64,000 nucleotides of DNA from Latrodectus hesperus (Eukaryota > Arthropoda > Arachnida > Araneae > Theridiidae). The position numbers were made by a program, and so were the translations under genes. Positions 16,114 to 30,402 of the stretch are shown here, piece by piece; positions within the stretch are counted from its first letter, which is position 1, and each line of letters begins with the position of its first letter. The notes under the pieces were generated by a model. That model was not told the DNA's origin. It saw only the letters and a program-made list of their open reading frames with translations, and ran no database searches. The stretch lies in contig JAJQOW010000014.1 of the NCBI GenBank assembly GCA_037975125.1, positions 20,105,484 through 20,169,483 of the forward strand. The letters are read 5' to 3'.

Positions 16114-17262
16114 GTTCTTTCTATTTTTCTAAAAAAAAGAGACAGCAAAATTAAATGTATTTTGAAATATAAAATTAAATTCAGCAATAAAAGTAAATAG
16201 AAACTTTTTTGTATAGGACTCAAAATTGTCCAAAAATTTCTGATACATATATAGTTTTATATTTTTAAAATCTTGTTGGAATTCTGCATTACTTTCTAAC
16301 GAACAAAAACGTCATATTAAAAGATTCTGTATGAATTTTACAGGTAAATAAGCAAATGTTTTTGTGATAAATATTTGCAGTGGAGAAATTAACAATATAA
16401 TTATTTCAACTACTGCAATTTAAAAAAAACTGTGAGATAATTATTTTCAAAATAGAAATTTATAAAAGAGTTATTTATAAATGAATAAAAGAATGCGATA
16501 GCTTCAAAGAGCTTATCAAATATTAACTAGATAATGTTTCCGTTTAAAAATATAAAAAGGTAAATTCAAGTTTAGAAAAAATATATTTTTATACAAAAAG
16601 TTAGAATACATGTGCAATGCAAGTTAAATACTGCTTGATATCCTCAAAATGTTTCTTTTTTAATTTTATTTCTATGTTGAAAAATTTGCGTTTGATGTTT
16701 TACTTATTAACATTTTTAATAGTAAATAGAAAAAGTCAATAATATGTAAAAAATTTCGTTTCAAATAAAATGATTGAACTTGAGTAAAATTGGATTACAT
16801 TTCTGAATATGTTACTTTTATAATAGCAATTATTAAGAATATATGTTTGGTGACATTTTATGCATAACAATGTGGATAAGAAAAGAATATGAGAAAACTA
16901 TTTTAGTATCATGTTAAAACTATTTTAGTCCAATTAATATCTCATGGTTTTCCCTTTTGCAGAACACGTAAACATTATTTGCTTCAAAAAATCACATAAT
17001 TTAAAAATAGTACTTTATTTGTTTTCCTTAGGATTGGATATGCTCAATTCAATCCTAGAGAAAATAAATAACGTAGCAGTAATGTTAATATATTATTACA
17101 AACAAAAGCTAATAGAGTGTCAGTGAATATAAAAATGAAGATGTTAAGATACAATATACTCGACGTTCCAGGAATTCATTTCAAATCTTGTGTCGAATAA
17201 ATTTGCCGTCATGCTTACAATTAACTTAGCTAAAATTACATAAATTACTTTAAAAATTTATA

Positions 17263-17278
17263 TAAATATATATATAAA

Positions 17279-17352
<74 letters not shown>

Positions 17353-17390
17353 TATACGTGTGTGTGTGTGTATATATATATATATGTATA
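17263..17390. repeat. (TA)n/(TG)n microsatellite in intron 1 of copy 1
   Basis: A TA run is followed by a short GT run and another TA run. It is not present at the aligned position of copy 2 near 47,480. Confidence 0.9.
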
Positions 17391-19344
17391 ATTATTATTT
17401 GTGAATTTGCCAAATAACACACTGGAACATTTCAGAAGCATTTTTGTGCCCAAAGAGTCCATCCAATTACATTTTTTACTGTTTGCTTTTAATAAGATGT
17501 AACTGTAGTTTTAAATGTTAATTTTAATGAATCTTTTCTTTTTCTAAAGGAATATATCAATATCCAATGACATAATTTAAGGTAAAATATAAAAAATTAA
17601 TTCGGTTAATTTGTCGAAAACACTGGGGATTCTTGCGATTGGTTGAGCGTTTAGTTTTAGGTCATTCAATTAATTTTTCTGCAGTCAGAATAAAATATTT
17701 TTCGTTCTTTTTCTCCCTTCATTTAAGCTGTTACAAAAGCAATATATGAGCAGGTTTAAGGTTTTCAGAATTTAGTTTCTTCAATTCTTTGTTCTAATAT
17801 GAAATTTTAATTTAGAGACTTAAATATCTCATATATTAACTAAACAATTTTATTTTCATTCAGAAAATGAAATTCGATTTGTTGGTAATATTTTTACAAA
17901 AATAAACAGGTAATAACTTTAGCAGAAAAATGCAAACGATTCATGTATTTTTTTTAATATTTTTAAAATATTTTAAATTAGCTTACCATTTATTAAAAAA
18001 ATAACTAAATATATTGAGATTATTTAAATTCATTAAATTGTATAAATATTGCAATTGTGTTCTAGGATATATAGTGAAAATTATAATATCAATCGATTTC
18101 AATAATTAATTTTTCGTTAAGACCATCGCTCTCTTTGTAGGAAGATACTGAGCTTAAATATCTCTCGACCCAGCTGAAAATCCTCTGTGTTCTATAGTGA
18201 CGGCCAGCGCACTTAAAATTTGCCATGCTCCTCCAAATTCTAAATTTTGAACATTTAATATTTTTTTATGAAATGTTAAGATTTAAAGAAATTATTTTAA
18301 TTTATTTCAATTACCATGAATTTTTAAAATTTGTATTTTTTCCTCACAAGATTTGTATTTCTATATCATTATTTAGTGTTACAAATTTTATGCATCAAGG
18401 AAAGTATTTTAAGAGATTTAATGAAAACTTGTCAGAATATAATTAAAATACGAGTAAAATTTTTTTTTAGAAATCCTTAAACATTGCTTACTTTATAATC
18501 AATATCAAATGGCAATAACCTGAATAAAAAAATAACCTAAAATAAAAATAATTCCTTTCGAATTAAATGAATGAATGTGTGTAAGGTGTTTCCAATATAT
18601 TCAATTTATTAATAAATTATCTCTATATATATATATAAATACTATTTTTATAAAAATATAACTTATACATACGTTATGCTTTACTCATGACAATTTCTAT
18701 TATACAACACTAAAATGGGAGAATAAAATTTTTGTATCGTGAAATTTTTTGGATTAATAAGCTACATATCAGGATTTAGCCATTTGAGAAAATCCTAGAT
18801 TATTAACTCATTAAATCATCATGTAGTACATGTTCAATACCACCATAGAAAAAATACATAAGGATACAAAAATAGGTATTTAAATATATATGCATTCGAT
18901 AGTTAAGGTTTCAGCAAGCTAAATCAAGATTATAGTGAGTGAAAACTTTTGAAACCTTCATTTTAAAGAAAAAAATAATTTATGTTGAATAAAAAATTCT
19001 ATAGATTTTGAATTCTTCATTTGCTAATGAAATTAACTATACTTGAATTCCTTCCTTATCAAGAAAACAAAAAACCCGACAAAGATGACGAAAATAAAAA
19101 TGTCAATACTGATCAAATATTACTTAAAAATCCTGTTCAATCAATTTTATTTCCTAAAAATTACTTAAATAAGTTGATATATGAGAAATATCATAGATCC
19201 AATTTTAATATCAACCAACATATAAAAAACATATGTCATTGAGACATTGAAAAAATAATAAGCATGCCACTTTTGAAAAAAATACTGTAAGTTTGTAACG
19301 TTTCTCTGAAAATAGCTCTGATTTTATTAAAAATGTGTACACAC

Positions 19345-19348
19345 ACAT

Positions 19349-19391
<43 letters not shown>
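19345..19391. repeat. Short (TA)n microsatellite
   Basis: A TA run of about 45 bp inside intron 1 of copy 1. The matching place in copy 2 near 51,265 has only a short 'catatatataca' stretch. Confidence 0.9.
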
Positions 19392-19393
<2 letters not shown>

Positions 19394-21883
19394 GTTTGTT
19401 TTGAACAAATTTAAATATTTTAAATATAAGAATAGCACTTCAAAGTACTTTATTGTTTCAATACAAATTGCTAATAGTGAACATTTGTTTATTAAACTAA
19501 AATTAATTAAAACATAATTTGTACTGCATTTTATAGCGTAGCACGTTATAAAATGCTATACAAATGCTATATAAGTGTATACTTAGTATTTTTAAGCGTA
19601 TATAGAGCAAAAAAAATTTGACATGATCCACACTGATAAAGTTATAGATCATTTTGCTGCATCAAAAACAAGGAAAATGTATGCAACATAATTGTACATC
19701 AGATTACTTTTGATGTTAAAGAGTACATGTACTGATATCTATAAAAATTATTATTTTTTATTTCTTAAAATTCTGTTTTCTAAAACAATTATATTAATAT
19801 GTAAAATAATCTTCTTAACTAATTTTAAACCACCACAAGTCCAATTACTCTACTGATATATTTAGAAATTAAGTTTTAATTTTTCAATTTAAAATTTAAA
19901 ATCTAACCTTTTTCAGTAAAAAAAATTAATCTATATTTTAAATACAATGCAATAACTTCATTATTTCTTTATTCGTATGGTATTCTTACTATGAGTTTTT
20001 TCTGTGTTTATAAATTTTTGGGGGAGGGGAATCAAAATAAAAATTTTTCCCATGCGCCAAATATGCTTAGTACGCCCCAGTTTCAAATATACAATGCAAA
20101 ATGGTAATGATTTAAATCATATTAAGTTTCCAATCAGAAAGTCAATTATTTTTTGAATTTATTGTATGATTGTGATTCAATTTCGGTTTAATTTTATCTG
20201 AAGCAGACATTAATGAAAAATTATTTTTGTTTAATAGCTAAAGGTACATAAAAATAAATATTCATGAAATGCTGTCTTTTTATAATTTATATTTCTTAGA
20301 ATTCCTTTCTGAATATAAATCTTTTATTTAACTTAATAACTAATACATAAAAGTAAGTCAAAAATACTAATTATTAAAAAGTGAATTTCTGTTTTCAGAT
20401 ATAAAATATTATAATATTGTATAATAACAAAAACAATAATAGCTAAATAATTATGACTAACAGATATGATTTGACACTTAACATCATCATACTCTAGAAA
20501 CTTTTTATCAGGTTAAGGGTATCAACAGTTTTCAAATGTTGGTTTAAATTTTTACTGCAAAATCGGTCGTATTCCTAACAAAACATAAATGTTTTGTGAA
20601 TGAAAGAAATGTAAATTTAAGGATACAGGCAATATTTTTAAAGGAATGGATATTGATTATATTACTTTTATTTTTATAATTGGTAGATAAATTAAGGAAA
20701 AAAAATTGTGGCCATTTTTATTAAAAAAATTGTGCTTATCAAAAAAAAATGAATAAAAAGGAATTAGTTATTCTTTGAGTGAGTACAAATCCATAAATAT
20801 TTATATCCGTCACAAGTTTCGCAATATTATGCATCTAATTGTCGTTTTTTATTTTGTTTAAATTAAATACAGATTTTAAATTAGTTTTATCAATACAAAT
20901 ATATGAGGAATACAAATAAGGTTCATTTGCTTAATAGAAATTGACATCATGCTTTTAAATAATGTAAATTGACAATTTAAAGTTATTTCAAAATAATTAA
21001 TTTTATCATCAATATGTTATGACAGATCATATAGGTCATCTGCATAATTTATTAATACCCTTTAACTGAATTATTAATAAAGATTTTAAATTTAATACAA
21101 CTAAAATTGGTATATATATTTTAAAAATATTTAATTTTGTTAGTCATCCCAATATTTTAACTTCGTTTATCCTGATAAGAGATAAGGGTTAAAGTGTTGA
21201 AATAAAAAGCAATAAAAAGTTTTCAAAAACTATTTATGTTAAAAAAATTTTTAAAAATAATTTCCTTCTCCTTCTATAAGAATGTTACTTGATGTGTATT
21301 GGAGACTTCAATTTTTAATTATTGTACCAGAAACAACATATTCTATTAGAAACAGTTAATCAATGAACACAAAATTTCAATATAAAAAGTGCTTAAATAA
21401 AAGACATAACTAACCGCGTAATAGTTTACCAAACTAATATGAAATTCTGTAAAAAAATAATTATTATTCTATTTCTGTAAAATTTATCCATTTCAGATTC
21501 AAAAACATAAAAGTGTTGTCAATACAAATTAAATAATAAAAATGCATTTAAGCTCCTCTAAATAATAATTAAACATTTTTCCTATAAGTTGGAAAATGAA
21601 TATTACTATACAGAAATGAAAAGTAAATGAAATTATTAAGAATATGGAAAATAGAATTACAGTAAGAAAAATTTTATGCAAACTAAAGATGAGATGTACT
21701 TTCTTTTAGGATTATTATCAGTTTATTATTAAATATGATAAAATATTCGATGTTTAGCACATCGTATTTTTTTGAATTTTAGATGAAAAATATGATAGCA
21801 ATGTTTTTTTAAGTGCTTTTAATTAAAAAAACAGATGTTACACAATTTTTATACGATAATTAAAAAATGCATAAACTACTTAC

Positions 21884-22030
21884 ATGTAAAAGGAATATCC
21901 TCTGAATCCTAATAATTTTCTTTGACTCGAATCCTCGCTGTAACAATTATGCTCCCAAAGTTAACTTAACTGCAAGCAGCAAATTAATCCACAACAATTC
22001 GGACAACGGGCTTTTTAAAGTTTATCCGTT
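21884..22030 (-). other. Non-coding first exon of gene copy 1 (start approximate)
   Basis: On the minus strand this stretch ends 'ccttttacat' directly before a canonical donor GTAAGT (intron from 21,883). The same exon end and donor occur at 53,707/53,706. I see no ATG in the minus-strand leader between the promoter palindrome and the donor. It therefore looks like a 5' UTR exon spliced to the coding exon at 16,128. The transcription start is a guess placed just downstream of the palindrome. Confidence 0.6.
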
Positions 22031-22105
22031 CTCACCGCGCATGCGCCAGAGTTTCGCCAAATTGCCAATTTATATTGCCAAGTTATTTGTGTTGGCGCTA
22101 TTGGA
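22030..22105 (-). promoter_or_regulatory. Promoter region of gene copy 1 with GCGCATGCGC palindrome
   Basis: A local GC-rich island contains GCGCATGCGC at 22,037-22,046, followed (plus strand) by 'agagtttcgccaa' and 'ttggcgct'. The palindrome matches the known NRF-1/TGCGCATGCGCA-type core promoter site. The same palindrome and flanks are kept at 53,860-53,869, upstream of gene copy 2. Assignment as promoter is inferred from position next to the shared first exon. Confidence 0.6.
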
Positions 22106-23340
22106 GAAGCCAATACTTTTTTAAACCCTTAACCGTCTGGGGTTCTGTGAAGAAAGTGCATCATTTTTGCTTCGCGTTGGCAACGTAGTTTTGGCTTCTA
22201 CTGCAAAACAAGTTTTTCCCCTTTTAGCACTTGTCAAGAATACAAAAGTCTCTAATTCTTAATAGACGTATTTACGTTGTAATCTGGACCACCTCACAAT
22301 AATCACATTCTAATGACTTACAGCGGGGAAGCCCATCAATCAGCAATAGAAACCAACATGTTCTCGCAATTTGCTTTATGAACGTTCTGTTCGAAAATCT
22401 CTTCAAGTCCTTATTATAACTTTTTATTACACGAAATATGAATTTTATTTAATTATTTTGTAAATTATATCAGGGAATTTAATTTATTTCTGAGCAATTT
22501 TTGTATTTAAAATCTTAAACAATTAAAAATATGTAAGATAGCCATCACAATAAATATCGTATTATAATTTTTAAATGTCATTATATATATACATATGTAT
22601 ATATATATAATTGTTTCAATCATTACTTTTTGTTAAAAATCAGAAAAATGTTTTTCATTTCCCAGATAGTTAAAAATGTATTGATTTTAAATACCTGTAA
22701 TAATTAGTTAATTTGCTGTCTATTTGTAATTGGTAATCATTGCACATACTTTCCAAAATCAATATTATATTTTTAAAATCATCAAATAATTTTCAAAATC
22801 ATTAAAAGAAACGCTTCCGTCGCTTTAATGCATACAGATTGAAGAATTTAGATATTGTATATTTTTAATAATTAAAAAAAAAGCTAACTTCATTACCTAA
22901 CAATAGATTTTATAGTATATAGCAATCTACTGACAACAGATGAAATTTTGGTGAAAATTTTGAAAGCAAATTTTTCATATTAAATTCCTCGTACTGAAAG
23001 ATTTCCGTTTCTAATTATGTAAAAAATATTACTCCATACAAGAATCCGTACTGTTATTATATATCTTTTAGTATTTCTTAAATTGTTTTACACAAATACT
23101 AAAATTAATGATCTCTGGAATGAATATTTGTCTTTCAAAGGGAGAAAAATTGCAAAAATATAAAAACAGGGACATCTTAACGCTATTGTTTACAGTAGTA
23201 TTCTAATAATTGAATATTTAATACAGAACTTGTCAATTTCACATTTTTTCACATATTCAAATTAGCCTTATATTAAATATTTTTTGCCATTACAGATTTA
23301 CAATTGCTTTGACATGCAAATCATTATAAGCTATAAATTT
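22106..23340. other. Intergenic AT-rich stretch between B1 and the rearranged A copy
   Basis: No gene is visible. The part at 22,226-22,300 has an inverted relative at 48,440-48,512. A small AT palindrome around 22,583-22,612 contains 'catatg' at its centre. The remainder is AT-rich and not clearly alignable to the other segments. Confidence 0.5.
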
Positions 23341-23344
23341 AGAA

Positions 23345-25970
23345 AAAATGTTAAATATTTAAAGAATAAATAAGTGTAACTTTTTAAATAAATCTATTTT
23401 TAATAAGCAGTGAAACATAATCTCATAATATATGCTTTTTTCCTCTTTATTTAAAAGAAACTTTGAAGGCCATGTAGAGATCAATTTGTTGTACATTTAT
23501 GCTTAGGCTTATCAATACTCTAACCGTTTCCATCACAATTTGAACAACTGACAAATTACATATACAAATATTCCCTCAAAAATATGCTTAAAAGGACATT
23601 GACATAATGGGTAATATTTTGAGAGAATTAAAAAATCACGTTTTCATTAAGTTTAGGCAGATGACTACAAAGTATTCCTCAGAACAAATTTCGTTTGATT
23701 TATTTATACTTATTTTAACATTAATATTTAATTTTTACTACACTTGATAGCAATCTATAAACTTAAAAACTAATTTTTTAAAAATCTAATCTGAACTTAG
23801 AGTGATGTATTATAAACCGGAATATCATAAATTTAAAATATATTTATAGTATACTTGATATTTAAATAGCACATTAAAGTTTTAAATAACAAAATCTGAT
23901 CAATCAAGTAATTATTTCTTAAAAAAATTTGGGAGATTTTGTTTGTCATTTAATTAAAACCAAACAGACGAGAAATGCAATTTACAAATCAGAAAAAAAT
24001 AATATAAATATATACAATTGAACGATTGCACCTAAATTCGCATTCCTTCCTAGAGAAATTTACACAATCCATGAAAGTTTTAAACGAAAGGAAAATCTTT
24101 CCCAAGTTACAGGAAATCCGTAAAAATGGTTTTTGCAATTTAACAATCCACTATGTAATATCCGAGGATAGAATTCTAGTCAAATTATATTCTTTCAATG
24201 AAGTTCATAATAATCCTTCTAATTTTTAATATTACAACTGATCACTGACTGTAAATTAAACAATTAAATAAAATACATTTTATCATGAATGATATAATTA
24301 AAAATGTATATTTTATATGCATTTGACGTATTTCTATAAATATTTGTTAATAATTATTTTATTTCAGGGAATAAAAGAAATATTCACAGAAATGTTAATA
24401 GCTTCAATTTCTTAAAAAATATTTGCAGCTTTCAATTTCAATCAATTATAATGATATATGAAAGGAAATGGTGTAACCAACGATAAAATATTCAAAAAAT
24501 CTTGAAAACTACTTTAAAATAAACTGAACATTAATATTCTTGATTAAAAATTACATTAATTAATTTATCCGTTGTTTGTGTATATAATATTAAAAACTCT
24601 ATAACTTTAAACTTGTTTTAATTTCTTTCAGTTATTTATTTTTATTCTTGTTATTGCATAAACAGCTCGATATATGTAACAAACAATAATTAACAAAAAT
24701 GAATAATTTAAAAAATAAAAACAGGTGCTATTCTTTAATACAATAAAATTGTGTAACATCGATAAATATTTCTTTGACAGATTTTTTTTTTGTTCAACAA
24801 AGGCATAATATAGTTTTAGCTTTTTAGACACGCATCAAGGTAATCTACATTATATAATACACATTAATGGCAGGGATAAAATAAACAAACAATATGTAAT
24901 TTGAAGACATTCACAAAGAAAATTTAAGATTAAATACGGAAACAAAGTATTCGCATTTTATAGAACTTTTGACATTGAGCAACGTTTCTACACAAAATCT
25001 ATAATTTATTATATTTTTGTAAAATAATATAAGAAATTTTCTATTAAATATATAAGTATAAATATATTATTTTTGTGATTAAAAATTATACCATATTTCA
25101 AAGTTTATTTAATTTAAAATTTAACATATGCTTCTATTAAAATCATATCAAAACGACAGCTTTATAATATAAAAGCTCTTGTTATAATACTTTAGGAATT
25201 TAACTATACTTCTTATATGTATAAATAAATAACAGTTCTGTCGAGCTCTGGAGTGCACACCTGAGACGTCACTCTCATTCAGATATGTATGCCAAACCGT
25301 GGAAGGGAATTTAGACGTCACAAATAAACATAAACAAAAACGATCTGGCAATTTAGTTTTTTGATAGTATGTGGTCAAACGCCCATTTGCTATCTTCATG
25401 AGGTCGTGGAAGCACATATTCGCAGAGTTTAACTAATTTAAATAGTCACTAGTTTAATTATATTTACAGTTATTTTAATAAACAACATATTAACTAATTT
25501 CTTGTGTGAATTTCATGACTTAATTTTTTTAAATATAATGCGAATGGAAATAATATTGAAGAAAGTATATCAAAAATGACATTTTTTATAATGCAATATA
25601 AATTTATAAATCTTTATCTATTAATTTTAATTTTATAATTAATTATAATTAATGTTTTATCTATTTACGCATTGTGCTGACTTCACTTGAGTTAAAATGG
25701 GTTTATCCCATAATTTATAGTCAATATTTCTTTAAAAAACCTACAATATTTTTAAAATCAATTTGCCTTTCATTAATCTAAGTATTCACAATGTAATCTA
25801 CCCAAGTAACTTATAATAAAAAAACTGAGAAATTTTTCAGATACCTAATATATTTTCATTTCTAATTCAAATTATTCTCAAATATCGAACAACCTAGTAT
25901 AAAATCTCTCTATATAAAAACAATTATTTAATGCTTATTTTCGTTTTCTGTGATATGCAATATGTTAAGT
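23345..25970. repeat. Rearranged A copy, part 1 (aligns with 9,150-11,250)
   Basis: It starts near 'aaataaatctatttttaat', shared with 9,165 and 61,835. It proceeds collinearly through the family-X module (25,230-25,322) to 'agtaacttata' at 25,816, which matches 11,088, and then to sequence that also recurs at 28,385. The short ORFs at 24,026-24,229 (+) and 25,148-25,417 (-) fall on sequence that is not open in the paralogous copies and are not supported as genes. Confidence 0.7.
25230..25322. repeat. Family-X module
   Basis: Near-identical to 10,418-10,512, sharing 'tcgagctctggagtgcacac' and 'ggaagggaatttagacgtca'. Confidence 0.7.
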
Positions 25971-25998
25971 TATAAATGAAGAGTTATTAAATACATAC

Positions 25999-26165
<167 letters not shown>

Positions 26166-27496
26166 AACTAATAAAGTACCTTTATAATTTATAACATTTT
26201 AACTTCATATGAGATTTAAGATTTTGATTTAATAACAATTAGGAAACAGAAAACTCAATTATTTGTAATAAGTTCCGAATTACAAATCTGTTAATCGATC
26301 AAATTACAAATTATTAATTAAATGATATATAAGAATCGTATCTGCTAAAGTAAATGTATTATCTTATAAGCTCATAAAGAAAGTAATAACTCTAAAAAGG
26401 AAATTAAGTTGAAATTGATTATAATATCATTTTCATTGAATTTCATCTTATTTGAAATAAACTTTTTACTAGATAGTGTAAATTTTAATAATAAATAAAT
26501 ATATCTTCATTTATTAATTATATTTCCAAATGAATAAATTTTTGCTTGTCTTTAAGCCATGAGAAAATATAAATAAAAAGTTAATCACAGTTTTTTATGT
26601 TTACTTTATCAACCGCAAAACATTTGACACTTTCATATTTACTGAATAACAATAGTATAATAGTTTGATAAAATTTTTACAAAATATTGGTTACAGAAGA
26701 ATTTTGATATTACACAAAGTCATTTATTTAAACAGTTTTAATAAAATTAATTTCACAGTTTTGTTACATTAACGAACTTGTCTTTCATCTAATTGATAGA
26801 AGAAATATGATATTAAATAGGAAAAACAATTCAACGTCTGCATTCAAAGAAAAATTCAACGTCTGTATTCAAAGACAAATTCAACATCTGCATTCAAAGA
26901 AGAATTCCTCTCCTCAATTTTATTGTTTTTGATTTAAAGTATTTAAATAATCTAAATTTTCATGTTTTTGTATATTCGTATTATTTCAAAAGTACAATAA
27001 AACTTCTATTTAACAATATTGTGTGTATGTGTTCATAACGTTAAATCTATAAAAAAACGATATTTTATTGAGTCCTTCAGAATTTCGAATTATTTAAAAT
27101 ATATGTTGAATCAGCTTTCCTTTTGTGATACACTGGTCTATGATATCTCAAGTTCCATTTTAAATCCCTAAGTATACCTTTCACTGATTTTTAATAATTT
27201 TTAGAAATAATAGATACAAGGTTTTGCAAATGTAATTACAATTATACACTCTTTTCTTATGATATTGTGTTGTAATAGAGGAAAACAAATTTTTACATTG
27301 AAATAAGAATCAGGGGGCATGTAAATGGTATCGGCACACGTCTTTGTTACCTGGAACTACAAGAACTTTTACCTGGAACTCTTTTGTCCAGCGCATCTGA
27401 CATGATCTATCAATAAATTGAAAAGCGTGTAAAATTTACTTTTCCCGAGACTATCAATGAGAGGATAGGGAAAATAAATCACGTATCTACTACCAT

Positions 27497-27665
27497 TTCT
27501 AAAAATCACAAGCTTATGCTAAAGGGGAAAGGGACAGCTTCTGTTGATACAAGATCTGTAGCGCCAGTGGTAGGAGTCTGCTCCAGGCTTCACCAGCAGA
27601 TATTAGCTGGGAATAGGCCTTTACGCCTTGAGTGGCACTACCAGGAAAATACACTCCCGATGAAT
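27497..27665. other. GC-richer filler at a deletion junction
   Basis: This ~170-bp block includes 'tgtagcgccagtggtaggag' and 'ggcctttacgccttgagtgg'. It sits exactly where the rearranged A copy jumps from the 8,170 equivalent to the 10,320 equivalent. It matches neither flanking copy. It may be the remnant of a mobile element that mediated the deletion; it is unrecognised. Confidence 0.5.
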
Positions 27666-27764
27666 TTCTAGGGAATTAGTATCAAAAAGGCAGTTTAATA
27701 ATTAGAGTTTTAGTTATAATACTTAGGGAATTTGATACAATTCTTACAGGCATACATACATTCA

Positions 27765-27845
27765 AAGCAGTGCTGCCGAGCACTGCAGTGTACACCTGCG
27801 CTGGTACTCTCCTTCCCACACCATGGAAAGGAATTTAGACGTCAC
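27765..27845. repeat. Family-X module, shortened
   Basis: A copy of the 10,418-10,512 module that lacks about 14 bp in its middle (the 'tgtatgcc' part). Confidence 0.65.
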
Positions 27846-30137
27846 AAATAAACAAACAAAGAGGATCTGGCAATTCAGTGTTTTGGAAGAAAGTGGTCAA
27901 ACGCTCAGTCACTGTCTACATCAGGTCATAAAATTATGTATTCGCATAGTTTAACTAATTCATAGTAAATAATTTAACTATATTTGTAGTTATTTTAACT
28001 AATTGTATATTATCTTATTTTTAGTATGAATTTTATGACATAACTTTATTAAATTTAGTGCCAGCTGGAAATAACATTGATGATTATATGATAAATAAAA
28101 GACATATTTTTAATATAAATTCATATAAATTTTTAAATATTAAAATTAATTTTTAATATGCATACACATTGTATTGCACTTGAATTAATGTATGTTAATC
28201 TAATAATTTATAGTTAATATTCCTTTGAAAAATTTACAATATTTTAATTATCAATAAGCATTTTATTAAGTTCAATATTGTCAAAGTAATTTCACAATTT
28301 TTTTGTAACTTATAACAAAAGAAACTGAAAAACTTTTTAGAGACTTGATATATTTATTCATTTCTTATTCAAATTATTCTCAAGTATAGTCTAGACTAGT
28401 TTAAAATCTCTCTATATGAACAAAATTGCTTAATGTTTTTTTTTTGTTAAATCTTTTTTAATAGAACTACATTATTTTAAGCAAGTTATAGTTGATAAAT
28501 TCTTCTTCAATTTATAAATAATAAAGATATAATTTATTTAAGATGGAACTTTGAGCAATAATTAATTTAATTCTGTTTATTTGAATGACTTTTTAGAGTC
28601 AAAAGCAATTTTCTAATTGTTTCATGACTCATAAATTCAAAATGAATGCTTTTGATTTATAATTCCACCTTTGATTAACAATCAAATTACATTTTGGAGA
28701 TGTTTTTTTAATCCGCTTACAACATAATTCATTGGATTTTGATACCACATCAGAGTTTACAAGTTAAATTTATTTTATTCTTTATTTTACTATCCTTTAA
28801 CAATTATTTTTTAATCATCCCAATTAACTTATTCAAATTGAAAAAGCATGGCTAGTAATATCATTTTGTAACTCTTCCCAATCACTTTTAACATGTCTGC
28901 TTATCTACATCTGTTTTATTTTACGTAGATTGATTATGAATAATTCATATTTACTTATGTTATTTTAATAATGAAACATACTTATTCTTTTAATATGAAG
29001 ATTTTATTCTTCGATTGTTATTAAAATAATATTATCATACTTCCATACGACTGGTTTGAAAAAAAATCGTTTTTATGAGTGGCAGGAAGTATTACATATT
29101 ATACAACGACGGAGCATTATAAAACTGCTTTATAATACATTCCTGCAATTAAATAAACATTCCAAATAGGCAAGCAAGAAAATATACTAGAACGGTTAAA
29201 CATAAATAATATAGATTAATTACACTAAATAAAACTTAGGCAATATATGACATTTAATCTTTTATGTTGTCCTTTTGCATATTTCGTTATTTATAAAATG
29301 ATTCCTGCATATTTTAAGCAATTATTCTTTTAATAACTTTATTTCTGTGCATTAAAATTAATCTTTTGAGAAATCAAAAAATAATAGACACTAGAAAGCA
29401 ATTTTAATGTCGTGTCTATTTAACTTTTACACGCATTTAAATATTGATTATAATAATTAGTTAAATATGAGGAATTTTCTTGAGTTACTTTTCAAAACAT
29501 AAAAACTACTAGATACAAAGGAATATTTGTTTCAACTACGATTTTATCAACATTTTTAACGTGGTAATGTATTTGGAAAATGGCCATCTTGTATAATTTT
29601 TAAATGAAAAATTAATCGACTCCTTATAACACATGCAGTTTAGAAAATTTATTACAATTTATAAAAATAATTAATTAACGAATAAACAGTTTTGTGAAAT
29701 AATAACACACGTCATTTATTGTAAATACTGAAATTCATCAATACCAAGAGTTCAAGTAAACTAACATTATTCCACACGGAGGAATATGAATCAGAAGGGA
29801 AAATAGGAAGTATAATAAAACTCACTCACAAGTTAAAATATGTAAATTATTTGATTTACGAAGTTATTTTTATAGTTTTACAACACATTTCTTTGCAATC
29901 ACATTAATTTAACTTTTTATAAAAAAAAATAATCTTTAGTATAATGTATAGTTTTTTGCTCATGATGGCGTAATTGAAAATATTAAATTTCAAGAGACGA
30001 TAAAAGTACAAAAGATTATACATCAACGTACAAATTTCATTACAAATTTGTTCAAAATTATTTACACTTTGCAGTGTGAAGAGCATTTAAAACTTTGAAT
30101 ATCAATGTTTGAACGTTTCTACAATAAACTAAACTCC

Positions 30138-30402
30138 ATGGCACGACAGCCCATGTGGGTCAAGGACTACCGTGCCCATAACTGTTTTCATGACCTAGGG
30201 CCCTGGGGTGTGAAGTATATGCACCAGTTAGGTTGTCAGCCTAACGTAAGACCCCCATTGTTTAGTTCCCAAGCATGCTTGGTAATCAGTTAATCGACCC
30301 ACTGAAGGGAGGAAAAGCTAAGTCAACCTTTCACAGCCCGAGAATCGAACCTCGGACCTGTGTCATGAGAGCGTGAAACGCTGCCACTAAGCCACCGGGC
30401 AT
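30138..30402 (-). mobile_element. tRNA-derived SINE
   Basis: On the minus strand the right end is a tRNA-like head starting 'gcccggtggcttagtggcag' (A-box). The B-box 'ggttcgattctc' lies near 30,345. The body extends left to 'catggcacgacagcccatgt'. The same tail motif ('agcccatgtggg.caagg') is found at 49,808-49,835 behind a different tRNA head. The head is not a functional tRNA: the anticodon arm is irregular and it is fused to the SINE body. A plus-strand ORF at 30,105-30,293 is a shadow of this element. Confidence 0.7.

Larger units (their letters stand above)
16129..21883 (-). other. Intron 1 of gene copy 1 (5.76 kb)
   Basis: This intron lies between the non-coding first exon and the first coding exon. 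It is bounded by donor GTAAGT at 21,883 and a T-rich acceptor ending AG at 16,129. It is AT-rich and aligns with the copy-2 intron over about 16,150-17,230 (46,450-47,480) and 18,870-21,880 (50,810-53,700); the middle parts differ. It contains (TA)n tracts near 17,265-17,390 and 19,345-19,391. A more GC-rich patch at 18,118-18,230 is unrecognised. ORFs inside it, such as 18,225-18,446 and 19,021-19,242 (+), are short and AT-driven. Confidence 0.65.

Noticed and set aside
22583..22612. Perfect-looking AT palindrome as a regulatory site
   Set aside because: Short TA-rich palindromes are expected by chance in DNA of this composition.
24026..24229. 67-codon plus-strand ORF as a small gene
   Set aside because: The paralogous sequences near 9,835 and 62,490 are not open in the same frame, so it is not a conserved coding region.
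30336..30402. Functional tRNA gene on the minus strand
   Set aside because: The head has tRNA boxes, but the anticodon arm is irregular and it is fused to a SINE body that recurs elsewhere behind another tRNA head.
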